Shown here piece after piece: positions 25,088 through 33,363 of a DNA stretch of 42,145 nt; within the stretch, counting starts at the first letter, position 1; every line of letters starts with the position of its first letter. A model generated the notes under the pieces. It was given only the letters and a program-made list of their open reading frames with translations, did no database searches and was not told where the DNA came from. The DNA is from Halalkalirubrum salinum (GTDB lineage: Archaea > Halobacteriota > Halobacteria > Halobacteriales > Haloferacaceae), in contig NZ_SRSG01000041.1 of assembly GCF_005543295.1 (NCBI RefSeq), positions 1 to 42,145 on the forward strand, read 5' to 3'. The position numbers and the translations under genes were made by a program.

Positions 25088-25177
25088 CTATTCTAAACCA
25101 CCAGCCGAGGATACTTATATCTAGCCTTCAAACGTTTCAATTGTTTCAATCGTTTAGGTATGCGTATCTGTAAACGC

Positions 25178-25388
25178 ACACACCACTGTTTCAGTCGTTA
25201 CTCTCGCGGTGGATGTAGCAAATTAAGAACGATTGAAACAGTGGTGTGTTCTACTCAGTATCAAACTCGATCAAAATGACCTCGAAAACGATTGAAATAG
25301 TGGTGTGTTTCCCATCCTCATGTTCTCGATGAGTTGGCGATCAGAACCCTACACAGACGAATAAAACGATTGAAACGGTGGTGTGTCT
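25178..25388. repeat. Origin-recognition-box-like repeats, family 2
   Basis: Four copies of a box with consensus CGATTGAAACAGTGGTGTGT lie just upstream of the second orc gene: inverse at 25178-25200, direct at 25226-25250, 25285-25310 and 25363-25388. A fifth, inverse, is at 23836-23863 at the other end of the gene. The first two are arranged as an inverted pair around 25 bases. This is the geometry of an archaeal origin. The whole gap 25088-25433 holds no gene. Confidence 0.8.
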
Positions 25389-25433
25389 GTGGGGTAAAGT
25401 ATCTGCCTTCTTGACTGAGATCGCCCTTCCGGC

Positions 25434-26387
25434 CTATGCGATCGACATCTCCGACCCATCCTCATTCGATAACTCCCGCTTCGTCATCCCATATAGATAT
25501 CCAAACCCAACAGCCGCAGTAAACACGAAAATAGCAACTAATTGCTTCACCTTCGAAATTGACGGCTCACGCAACAACTCTTTCAGCCGCAGCGGCACGT
25601 ACGTGAACAACAGATCGAACAGGTACTCGTTTTTATCGCCGCTCGTCTCGGGTGAAATCTGGTCCATGATCCGTTTCGAGTACCCCTGCCAGAACGATCG
25701 CTCAACCAACCACCGGAAGTTGCCTCGATACTCGAACAGCGTGTGGTTCACAACCGCCGCCGTATTGTATAAGACACCCTTCCCAGTCAGATCACGAATC
25801 CGAACGCAGACGGGAGCTTCGTGCGCCTGAATGTGCCGATCGCCCTTTCGGCCCGTGTTCTCATCGTACCCCCCAACAGACAAGAACACGTCCCGTCTGT
25901 ACGAGATGTTTGAGCCGTAGGTATTCCGCAGTTCCTCCATGTGTTCGCCCATGCCGCGTTCGTCGCAGCCGACGAGCCAGTAGAACTCCTCGGGAAAGAA
26001 ATCCGGCTTCCCGCCGACCCAGTTCGGCTTCACGTGTCCGCCCACGGCAACCGCGTCGGTCCGCTCGTACGTTTCGACCAACCGATCGATCCAGTCGGGC
26101 TCTGCGACCCCGTCGTCGTCGATCATCGCGACGATCTCGCCCGACGCCAGCTCCGCGCCCTTCGTCCGCGAGTACGAAATCCCACGATTCTCGTCGTTGT
26201 TGTGGACCACGACGTTCTCAAGATCGCCGAAATCTTCCACCACCCGCTCGTACACCTCCGGATTACCGTCGATCACCAACACGACCTCGATCGGCTCGTA
26301 GGTCTGTGCGAGCGCGCTCTCGACAGCCTCCGTGAACACGTCGTATCGGTCCATCGTATATGTGCAGACGACGACGGAAACGTTCAT
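25434..26387 (-). CDS. aglG: AglG-like glycosyltransferase of N-glycosylation
   Basis: A 317-residue GT2 enzyme. The start MNVSVVVCTYTMDRYDVF, the DDD metal motif in AMIDDDGVAEPDW, and the stretch PDFFPEEFYWLVGCDERG are characteristic of AglG as I recall it from Haloferax volcanii, where it adds a hexuronic acid to the dolichol-phosphate-linked N-glycan. The segment GRKGDRHIQAHEAPVC and the WLVERSFWQGYSKR region also fit. One or two hydrophobic segments near the C-terminus (QLVAIFVFTAAVGFGYLYG) anchor it to the membrane. I moved the start six codons in, to the ATG at 26387. AglB lies 2 kb away, so this forms part of a dispersed agl set. Specificity is inferred from similarity. Confidence 0.85.
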   Translation of the reverse strand: MNVSVVVCTYTMDRYDVFTEAVESALAQTYEPIEVVLVIDGNPEVYERVVEDFGDLENVVVHNNDENRGISYSRTKGAELASGEIVAMIDDDGVAEPDWIDRLVETYERTDAVAVGGHVKPNWVGGKPDFFPEEFYWLVGCDERGMGEHMEELRNTYGSNISYRRDVFLSVGGYDENTGRKGDRHIQAHEAPVCVRIRDLTGKGVLYNTAAVVNHTLFEYRGNFRWLVERSFWQGYSKRIMDQISPETSGDKNEYLFDLLFTYVPLRLKELLREPSISKVKQLVAIFVFTAAVGFGYLYGMTKRELSNEDGSEMSIA

Positions 26388-26595
26388 GCTCGAGCGTTGA
26401 CGCAAACGGCGAATAAGGATTGTGTTTCACCGATGTGCGTTGTGTGTCACCGATATGCCGGCCGTTAGGTCATTGTCGATTCGAAGTGGGCGACACACCC
26501 CACTGGTTCCGCTGTTAACGCGTGTGAGGTAGGTGGTGATCTGTGCCAACAGAATGGTCTCGATCGCTCGACGACGAAAGAATCGACTACTACCA

Positions 26596-27114
26596 CTACG
26601 CCAATGGCGTGAGTAGATCAGTTAACCCACGTCGAACGCTCTCCGTGGACTGTGCAAGCTCATGGAGTTTGTACTTTCCGCCGCGTTTGCCGTGGTTTTT
26701 TTCGATCGAAGAAACGATACCCAGCGTCTCTAGTTCCGAGAGGTACTCACGGATTGCCCGGTTGGATATCGGGTTCGTTCCCTCCTGTGAGCAGATTGAC
26801 TCGTATGCTGGTCTAACCTCACGCGTTCGGGCAGGAGTCTGATCGCGCTCTGCGAGCACGGTTAACGCTAAAAGGACCAGTTTTCCGTGTGTTGGATAGT
26901 TTGCGATCCCCTGTACGACCTGATCTGTCTGTAGTCGCGAGTGCGCCTCTTGGACGTGGTCTTCGGTAACCCGCTCGGCGTTTCGTTCCCTTGCAATGTC
27001 GCCACTCTCAAGAAGCAGATCGAGTGCCTGCCTCGCGTCTCCCGAATCTTTCGCGCCGTCGGCAGTCCACGCGTGGATAAGCTCGAATTTCGTCTCGATT
27101 AACAGCGGAACCAC
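26596..27114 (-). pseudogene. C-terminal fragment of an Orc1/Cdc6 gene
   Basis: 172 residues from a GTG at 27114 match only the end of Orc1/Cdc6 proteins: the lid motif KDSGDARQALDLLLESGDIA and the winged helix with AIREYLSELETLGIVSSIEK. Walker A and Walker B are absent, so it cannot hydrolyse ATP. The piece before the lid (VVPLLIETKFELIHAWTADG) is partly scrambled. Upstream in frame the sequence runs into the neighbouring gene. It is a third orc relic. It could still bind DNA as a stand-alone winged helix, but no promoter supports that. Confidence 0.75.
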
Positions 27115-27134
27115 TGGGGTAGCGGTTCGGCGAG

Positions 27135-27749
27135 TTAGTAGTGAGTTTGCTCAACGATGTTCATGACGTCAGTTCGAAGTTCTTCAGGCGTTGTCCACGT
27201 GTTGAGGTGGCCCTTTTGATCCATGATGTCGAAGAGCGTTGCCATCATGGCATCATATTTTTCATATTCGAGATCGGAGTCGATAGCCAGATCGACGTAG
27301 TCGCGCTTGAATATGAAGGTGGTTTCGAGCGGGGCTTCGCCCAGCTCTAGTTCGTGGCCGCCGTCGTTGTCTTCAGCAATAAGTAGCGTGTAGTCTGTAC
27401 CGATGAGCGTGTAACGGAATTTGAGGTAGAAGTTCGACCAGTGTTCGTTTGTCTCGTCGAGATCGTCGAGCAGAATGGCGCTAGCAGGGAGCGGACTGTC
27501 GTTGATGATGTCACGTGTATCTTCAAGGCGGTCTTTCGGGCCGTCACGGTCGCCTGACGGGGTGTCGTAACTACCGAGAATAAAGTAAATGCTGTCGGAG
27601 ATGGTTTTCAATTCGAGTTCAGTAAAGAGTGAGAGGGCGTTGTCGTGGATCGTTTGAACCGCAGGACCAGTAAGGCCACTATAGATGAAGTCAGCGTCTC
27701 CGAGCCGAGGGGTATCTTGGATATGTGGTGGCGCATCCGTGTTTGCCAT
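27135..27749 (-). CDS. Hypothetical protein paired with a winged-helix regulator
   Basis: A 204-residue acidic soluble protein without signal peptide or membrane segment. Regions such as DADFIYSGLTGPAVQTIHDN and DYVDLAIDSDLEYEKYDAMM resemble a haloarchaeal family found in accessory DNA, as far as I remember, but I know no function. It is divergent from a winged-helix regulator gene (start 27846), with 96 bases between, a layout common for a regulator and its target or a toxin-antitoxin-like pair. The orc fragment follows 20 bases behind its stop codon. Confidence 0.65.
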   Translation of the reverse strand: MANTDAPPHIQDTPRLGDADFIYSGLTGPAVQTIHDNALSLFTELELKTISDSIYFILGSYDTPSGDRDGPKDRLEDTRDIINDSPLPASAILLDDLDETNEHWSNFYLKFRYTLIGTDYTLLIAEDNDGGHELELGEAPLETTFIFKRDYVDLAIDSDLEYEKYDAMMATLFDIMDQKGHLNTWTTPEELRTDVMNIVEQTHY

Positions 27750-27845
27750 GGCTGTGAGAGGTATGATTGGCGGGTTATACGTTGAAGATTATGATTGTCG
27801 ATGACCGTCGCAAAACATATGTGGCTGGGCGTTGAATCTGTGTGT

Positions 27846-28343
27846 ATGTCACAGAATGCTTCCTCGGCTGCAACACGTCCCGGAGGAGAGGGCGGGGCAG
27901 ACCAGTTGGTAGACCATGACGTGGATCCTGATCGTCTCGCTGATCTGCGGGCAATCTTGGTTGAGCCGAAGGCCCGGCTCCTCCAGCAAATTTTAGCCAG
28001 TCCCACGGGAGCACTGAGTGCCGTGGAGTTAGCGGCACGGAACAGGATTACTGAAAGTACGATCCGCGATCATTTGCGTGATCTCAACAATCGAGACTCG
28101 GAGATTGTGGCGGTGCTTGAGGCCGATGCCTCACCAGTTCCCAACGGAATTCCGAGAAAATACTACGCGGTCACTGCGTACGGAATCGACCTGTTGAAAC
28201 AGGTGAACCTCTATGAACAGATCGGGGTTCTCTATGATATGTACGAGGCTGCCGAGTTAGAGCTCCCAGATTGTGATGAGCGATCGGTTACGATCGCTGC
28301 GATCGAAGCGTACGAACACCGGCCGTCGCCGGAGTGGATTTAA
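27846..28343 (+). CDS. Winged-helix transcriptional regulator
   Basis: A 165-residue DNA-binding protein. After a disordered N-terminus (to about residue 30) comes a winged helix-turn-helix: DLRAILVEPKARLLQQILAS, then LSAVELAARNRITESTIRDH as the recognition-helix region and a wing around VLEADASPVPNG. The C-terminal half has YYAVTAYGIDLLKQVNLYEQ, a conserved segment in this haloarchaeal regulator family (related to phage-repressor-like proteins in accessory regions). I chose the ATG at 27846; earlier in-frame starts are unconserved. It probably controls itself and the divergent hypothetical gene. Confidence 0.8.
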   Translation: MSQNASSAATRPGGEGGADQLVDHDVDPDRLADLRAILVEPKARLLQQILASPTGALSAVELAARNRITESTIRDHLRDLNNRDSEIVAVLEADASPVPNGIPRKYYAVTAYGIDLLKQVNLYEQIGVLYDMYEAAELELPDCDERSVTIAAIEAYEHRPSPEWI

Positions 28344-28492
28344 CATCCCACGCATTGTGCTGCATCGATAGTCGCGCAAGTTTGAGCAGTTTGTAAGTTC
28401 GAGCGGTTCTATTTTATTACGTATGACACACCCAGCGAATGCACTCGAGATACCCTGCCACCGATCGCCGCACAGATCACAATATAACAAGG

Positions 28493-28499
28493 CTTATTT
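28493..28499 (+). promoter_or_regulatory. TATA-like box of aglB
   Basis: CTTATTT lies 28 bases before the aglB ATG at 28524 in the context AAGGCTTATTTC. This fits a leaderless transcript and supports the start. Confidence 0.4.
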
Positions 28500-28523
28500 C
28501 CGATTTGCTATTCGTTCAACCCA

Positions 28524-31500
28524 ATGAGTACGCGAAGCGATCGCGACGGGTTGGAGGGATCCGCCCTGGATATCATCGAACGATGGTATCAGATCCCTGT
28601 CCTCGTGGCAATTATGACATTCTCGTTGGCCGTACGGCTACAGAGTTACGAGAACTTCCTGAGTAACGGCGAACCGCTGTTCGGCGGTAACGACCCGTGG
28701 TATCACTACCGAGAGACCTCCTATGTAGTCGAGAACTTCCCGTTCACGATGCCGTTCGATCCGTGGACAAACTATCCCTCTGGACACAACCCTGAGCAGT
28801 TTGGGACGCTTGTCGACCAGATCGTCGGCGGGGCAATCCTCGCCCTGGGACTCGGAGATCCAACGAGCCAACAGGCGGCGATCGTGATGGTAATCGCCGC
28901 GCCCGTGATGGCGACACTCGCACTTATTCCCGCGTACGTCCTCGCGCGCCGGTTCACCGGCAAGTTCCCAGCCCTCATTGGCGTGGGCGTGATCGCCCTC
29001 CTGCCCGGTACGTTCCTCAACTACAGTCTCGCAGGCTTTTACGACCACCACGCGTTCGAGGTGTTCTTCCAGACGATCGCCGTCCTCGCGTTCATCGTTG
29101 CCCTCTCGATTGCCGAGCGCGAAAAACCCATTTGGGAGCTCGTGATCGATCGCGACGTCGAGGCGCTCAAACGCCCGGTTGCCTATAGCGCCCTCGCGGG
29201 CGTCGCAGCGGGACTGTACATGTGGGCGTGGCCGCCGGGCATCCTCCTTGTCGGCTTCACTGGCATCTTCTTCGCGCTGAAGATCACCACCGACGTCTAC
29301 CACAGCGACAGCCCCGAGCCAATCGCGTTCGTCGGCGCCGTCTCACTGACCGTCACCGGCCTTATGATGCTCGTCCCGCTCAACCAGTTCTCGATCGGCG
29401 GTGCGACGAGCTACTCTCTCCTGCAGGTACTGCTCCCGATCGCTGTCGCCGCCGGCTGTGTCTTCCTCGCGTTCCTTGCTCGCGAGTGGGAACAAAGAGA
29501 GCAGACCGAGACTGCCTACGTCGCCACCGTCTTCGGGCTGATCGTCGCGTCGATCATCGTCGTCCGGTTCGCGATTCCGAGCCTCTACCGGACGATCGAG
29601 GGCAACGTCCTGAACATCATCGCGTTCAGCGCCTCTGACACAACTCAGACGATCGGCGAGGCGCAAGCGTTCCTCACGAGCAACCCGAGAGCCAGCCCTT
29701 TCGAGATTATCTTTTACGAATACGGTCTGGCATTCATCACAGCCGTCGCTGCCGCACTATACCTCATCGGCCGCCCACTGTACGCGAGCGACGACACCAG
29801 CGACACCATCTATCTCGTGAGCGGTGTCGCCCTCATCGGCCTCGTCCTCGCTGCATTCCCGACGTTCTCGGGCGCCTTCGAGGCGATCGGGATTAGCTGG
29901 CAGTTGCTCGGACTCGCGATCGCGCTCGCACTACTGATCGGCGCGGCCCTTCGCGTCCAGTACGATGCCGCCACATTCTATCTCCTCACGTGGGCAGGAT
30001 TCATCACCGCCTCGGCGTTCACCCAGACGCGATTCAACTACTATCTGGCGATCGTGGTTGGCATTCTCAACGCGATTTTCATCGCGGAGATCCTCGGCTA
30101 CCTCGATTTCCGCGGCTCACCCCGAGAGGTTATCGACGGCATCGAAGGCTGGCAGGTGATGGCAGTCGTCACCGCATTCTTGCTCATCACCGCGCCGCTC
30201 GTCTTCGCGGTCCCGACGACCGCGTGGGACCGTGGCGCAGAGTCGGCGAACCAACCCGGCGAGGTCGTCGCGTGGGACGACAGCATGGACTTCCTCGAAG
30301 AGGAGACGCCCGCCCCCGGCGAACTCGAAGGTCACGACAACCGAATGGAGTACTACGGCACCTACGACATCCCAGAAGGCGATCACGACTACCCTGAAGG
30401 CGCGTACGGCGTCCAATCCTGGTGGGACTATGGGCACTGGATAACCACCCAGGGCGAGCGGATTCCGAACGCGAACCCGTTCCAGCAGGGCGCGACCGAG
30501 GCAGCGAACTACCTCCTTGCACCGAGTGAGGATCGCGCTGAAACCGCACTAGAGGAAAAGATGGGCGAGACGGGCGAAACGCGCTACGTCATGGTTGACT
30601 GGCAGATGGTTTCGCCGGCTTCGAAATTCAGCGCTCCGGTCGTCTGGTACGATGAGGAGGACATCTCTCAGGGCGACTTCATCCAATCGGCCTATCCACA
30701 GCAGGGCGAGCAGTTCGGCCAGCCGATTTCGTTACGCGAGCAGCGCTACTACGAGAGCCAGATGGTTCGACTCTACGAGTTCCACGGCAGTGCAGTCGAT
30801 CCTTCGCCGATCGTCACCGAGACCCAACAGCAGAACGTCGAGACACAGGCGGGCGACCAGGTGACGATCGACGCGATCGACGCCGAAGATGGAATCCAGG
30901 AGTTCGATAGCGTCGAAGCAGCGCAAGAGTACGCTGATGAAAATCCTGGCGCACAGGTGGGCGGAATTGGGCCGAATCCACAGGAACGCGTTGCGGCCCT
31001 CGAGCACTACCGGCTCGTCAAATCCGCCCAGAGCCCGGCAAGTTTCAGCAACTCAGACTTCCAACAGCAACTCCAACTAATGCAGCAGGCTAACGTCTCC
31101 GAGCAGTACCTCACCCGAACCAGTCCACAGTGGGTCAAGACGTTCGAGCGGGTCCCCGGCGCGACCGTCGAGGGTAGTGGGGCCCCCGCAGGAAGCGAGG
31201 TCACCGCACAGGTACAGATGCGCGATCAGACCACCAATTCGACGTTCCCGTACGTGCAGCACGCGACAGCAGACGAAGACGGGAACTTCGAGATGACGCT
31301 GCCGTACTCGACGACCGGCTACGACGAGTTCGGTCCCGAGAACGGGTACACGAACGTAAGTGTCACCGCTGAAGACGAATACACTTTCACGGCGGTCGAC
31401 GAGGACGCGAACACCTCTGAGAATCCCCTCGCCGGTCAATTGGTTGGCAATGCGGCTGTTGAAGAAGCCCAGGTCGTCGGCGAGGACGACTCGTCGGTGA

Positions 31501-31673
31501 CTGTCGAACTGGAAACGCCCGAAATGGAGACCGAAGGCAACGAGTCTACGAGCGAATCGATCGACGGTGAGAGCGAACTCACCGATTCGGACCGTGAGTC
31601 ACATTCAGACCGTACATTGCAGTCCGCCCATAAGTCGCTCACTGCACCCGCTGAGGTACGGGCGATCGCCTAA
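28524..31673 (+). CDS. aglB: AglB oligosaccharyltransferase (STT3 family)
   Basis: A 1049-residue enzyme that transfers the dolichol-phosphate-linked glycan to Asn of Asn-X-Ser/Thr sites in S-layer glycoprotein and other exported proteins. The N-terminal half has about 13 membrane segments. The first extracytoplasmic loop has the catalytic-metal motif GGNDPWYHYR (54-63). The soluble C-terminal half begins near 570 and has the hallmark WWDYG at 633-637. A beta-rich region with Ser/Thr follows. The last 50 residues are Ser/Glu-rich (ESTSESIDGESELTDSD). Length is normal for haloarchaeal AglB. The next gene, DUF368, starts three bases past the stop, so the two share a transcript. Confidence 0.97.
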   Translation: MSTRSDRDGLEGSALDIIERWYQIPVLVAIMTFSLAVRLQSYENFLSNGEPLFGGNDPWYHYRETSYVVENFPFTMPFDPWTNYPSGHNPEQFGTLVDQIVGGAILALGLGDPTSQQAAIVMVIAAPVMATLALIPAYVLARRFTGKFPALIGVGVIALLPGTFLNYSLAGFYDHHAFEVFFQTIAVLAFIVALSIAEREKPIWELVIDRDVEALKRPVAYSALAGVAAGLYMWAWPPGILLVGFTGIFFALKITTDVYHSDSPEPIAFVGAVSLTVTGLMMLVPLNQFSIGGATSYSLLQVLLPIAVAAGCVFLAFLAREWEQREQTETAYVATVFGLIVASIIVVRFAIPSLYRTIEGNVLNIIAFSASDTTQTIGEAQAFLTSNPRASPFEIIFYEYGLAFITAVAAALYLIGRPLYASDDTSDTIYLVSGVALIGLVLAAFPTFSGAFEAIGISWQLLGLAIALALLIGAALRVQYDAATFYLLTWAGFITASAFTQTRFNYYLAIVVGILNAIFIAEILGYLDFRGSPREVIDGIEGWQVMAVVTAFLLITAPLVFAVPTTAWDRGAESANQPGEVVAWDDSMDFLEEETPAPGELEGHDNRMEYYGTYDIPEGDHDYPEGAYGVQSWWDYGHWITTQGERIPNANPFQQGATEAANYLLAPSEDRAETALEEKMGETGETRYVMVDWQMVSPASKFSAPVVWYDEEDISQGDFIQSAYPQQGEQFGQPISLREQRYYESQMVRLYEFHGSAVDPSPIVTETQQQNVETQAGDQVTIDAIDAEDGIQEFDSVEAAQEYADENPGAQVGGIGPNPQERVAALEHYRLVKSAQSPASFSNSDFQQQLQLMQQANVSEQYLTRTSPQWVKTFERVPGATVEGSGAPAGSEVTAQVQMRDQTTNSTFPYVQHATADEDGNFEMTLPYSTTGYDEFGPENGYTNVSVTAEDEYTFTAVDEDANTSENPLAGQLVGNAAVEEAQVVGEDDSSVTVELETPEMETEGNESTSESIDGESELTDSDRESHSDRTLQSAHKSLTAPAEVRAIA

Positions 31674-31676
31674 TCG

Positions 31677-32621
31677 ATGACCAGCGCCCGCGAACTCCTC
31701 GGAATCTACCTCCGCGGGCTCTGTATGGGCACCGCCGACGCTGTCCCAGGCGTGTCGGGCGGGACAATTGCCCTGATTACCGGCATTTACGAACGACTCA
31801 TTACCGCAATCACTGCGATTTCTCCCTCCCGAATTCTTCGACTGCTCGGGGGCGTGCATCCGTCGGGACGAAAAAGCGCGAAAGCGGCTGCGGTCGAACT
31901 CGATCTCGCATTTTTACTCGCGTTGGGTACGGGGATTGCCACCGCAATTGTCGCCGTACTCAGCCTCGTGTCAACGTTGATTGAGGTTGCGCCGGTGGCC
32001 ACGTTCGGCTTCTTTTTCGGATTGATCGCCGCAAGTGCGATCGTCCTGTATGGGGATGTCGAATTGAACACACACGGCCGTATCGCCGCAGCAATCGCCG
32101 GATTCGTCCTCGCATTTGTGGCGTCGGGTGTCACAGCGAATGCGATTGATCCCTCGGCCACAGTTGTGTTTGTGGCAGGAGCGATCGCCGTGAGCGCGAT
32201 GATCCTCCCGGGAATCTCCGGATCGTTGTTATTGCTACTGCTTGGTCAGTACGCATATATGTCCAACTCGCTGTCGGCATTCGTTGACGGTGCGATCGAA
32301 ACCCTTCGGACGGGTAACCCACAGTCACTCTTCGCGGCGACGCCGCCAGTCATTACGTTCATCCTCGGGGCAATTGTTGGTGTCTTTACGATCGCATATG
32401 CTGTGCGATATGCGCTTGAACACTACCGTGAGGCGACCATTGCATTTCTCGTGAGCCTCATTGTCGGTGCGTTGAGAGCGCCGATCGAACAGGTTGACGG
32501 TCGACTCTTGGCGGCCGGAGAGGCGTGGACACTCACGGCTGTTGGGCTGTTTGCAGGTTTTGGGATACTGGGGGCAATTGTGGTGCTTGCACTCGATCGG
32601 GTCGCCGAAATCGAAGTGTAA
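31677..32621 (+). CDS. DUF368 (PopT-like) polyprenyl-phosphate transporter
   Basis: A 314-residue membrane protein of the DUF368 family. The N-terminal signature GTADAVPGVSGGTIALITGI and the repeated-motif partner ILPGISGSLLLLLLGQY mark the two inverted halves. It has about nine hydrophobic segments. In bacteria DUF368 proteins (PopT) were shown to return undecaprenyl phosphate to the cytoplasmic face. Here the gene is three bases behind aglB, the enzyme that releases dolichyl (pyro)phosphate on the outer face, so recycling of the dolichol carrier is the natural reading. This is inference from family and position. Confidence 0.85.
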   Translation: MTSARELLGIYLRGLCMGTADAVPGVSGGTIALITGIYERLITAITAISPSRILRLLGGVHPSGRKSAKAAAVELDLAFLLALGTGIATAIVAVLSLVSTLIEVAPVATFGFFFGLIAASAIVLYGDVELNTHGRIAAAIAGFVLAFVASGVTANAIDPSATVVFVAGAIAVSAMILPGISGSLLLLLLGQYAYMSNSLSAFVDGAIETLRTGNPQSLFAATPPVITFILGAIVGVFTIAYAVRYALEHYREATIAFLVSLIVGALRAPIEQVDGRLLAAGEAWTLTAVGLFAGFGILGAIVVLALDRVAEIEV

Positions 32622-32627
32622 AACTGA

Positions 32628-32783
32628 TCACTCGCGCGGCACTGCGATATTTCGTACCTGTCCGTTGCAGTTCGGACACCGACCAGGCGAATCTGCACGG
32701 TGTTCGCGGTGACTACACTCAATACATTCGTAGTACCCTTCCGCTGGCGAGTACGGATCGACCTCACTAAAGTTTGTGTCCAT
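32628..32783 (-). CDS. Rubrerythrin-like zinc-ribbon mini-protein
   Basis: A 51-residue protein with two CxxC knuckles: YYECIECSHR near residues 18-26 and GRCPNCNG near 34-41, then the conserved C-terminus VRNIAVPRE. This is the haloarchaeal rubrerythrin-like/small zinc-finger type (DUF7129, from memory). The four cysteines should bind one zinc. The gene is convergent with the DUF368 gene, with only six bases between stop codons. Function unknown. Confidence 0.8.
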   Translation of the reverse strand: MDTNFSEVDPYSPAEGYYECIECSHREHRADSPGRCPNCNGQVRNIAVPRE

Positions 32784-32981
32784 ATACCACGGCAGATTTC
32801 GACACGTATTGAATCTTTATGCCCTAATTCCAACTATATACCTGAGAGTATAAGGTAATAATATTCAGTATATCAAAAAATACGAGAAAATAGAAATCAT
32901 ATGTTAGAAAGTATTGTGGGGGCAGAAACGGGAGAGACTTGGATCGACTGCGGGCCCGATGCGGCCAGTGAGCTAAGACAG

Positions 32982-32990
32982 GTATATTTA
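32982..32990 (+). promoter_or_regulatory. TATA box of the HEWD gene
   Basis: GTATATTTA is centred about 30 bases before the ATG at 33017, in GC-rich surroundings. It supports a leaderless or nearly leaderless transcript of the small gene. Confidence 0.5.
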
Positions 32991-33016
32991 ATTCGATCGC
33001 TGCCGTGTTTTCATGT

Positions 33017-33184
33017 ATGGCCGCCACCTTGCGAACGCCGACCGATCGTGTCTGTGAACGGTGCGGCAGAACCGAGCGGTGGGACGACGAGATCGAATCG
33101 TGGATCGTCAACAAAGAACCAGGTGAAATCTACTGTATCCACGAGTGGGACATTAACGGTTCATTCGCACCGATCGAGAGCTAA
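33017..33184 (+). CDS. HEWD-family mini-protein
   Basis: A 55-residue protein with one CxxC (VCERCGRTERW), a conserved EPGEIYCIHEWDINGSF segment containing the HEWD motif after which the family is named, and a short tail. With the C before IHEWD it may form a small zinc or metal-binding fold. Haloarchaeal genomes carry several such short genes with unknown function. A TATA box lies 30 bases upstream. It faces an otherwise non-coding 230-base stretch. Confidence 0.75.
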   Translation: MAATLRTPTDRVCERCGRTERWDDEIESWIVNKEPGEIYCIHEWDINGSFAPIES

Positions 33185-33234
33185 CTCGATCAGCGAACGC
33201 TGCAGCGCTACGTATTCGATTTTTACCAAACGAG

Positions 33235-33356
33235 ATTTATTTGCTCCCGTAACGATTGCTTCGGGACGCATCGGTCATCTCTTGGCCCCACGGTCACCTG
33301 TGAGATGGGACCATCAAGCCGGCGGCCGTTTGCTGGGAACGTTCAGAAACTGACGC
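33235..33356 (+). ncRNA. Candidate structured RNA
   Basis: Between the HEWD gene and the phosphatase gene is a non-coding stretch rich in pairing: TCCCG...CGGGA at about 33244-33268, and GGTCATCTC...GAGATGGGACC at about 33272-33312 with a loop of about 20 bases. A further small stem TCAGAAACTGA is near 33344-33354. An AT-rich GATTTATTTG lies just upstream (33233-33242). The shape could suit an H/ACA-like or other small RNA, or a bidirectional terminator. Confidence 0.3.
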
Positions 33357-33363
33357 CGACACG

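Noticed and set aside
29990-30397. Plus-strand Arg-rich frame within aglB
   Set aside because: It is the shifted-frame shadow of the aglB coding sequence.
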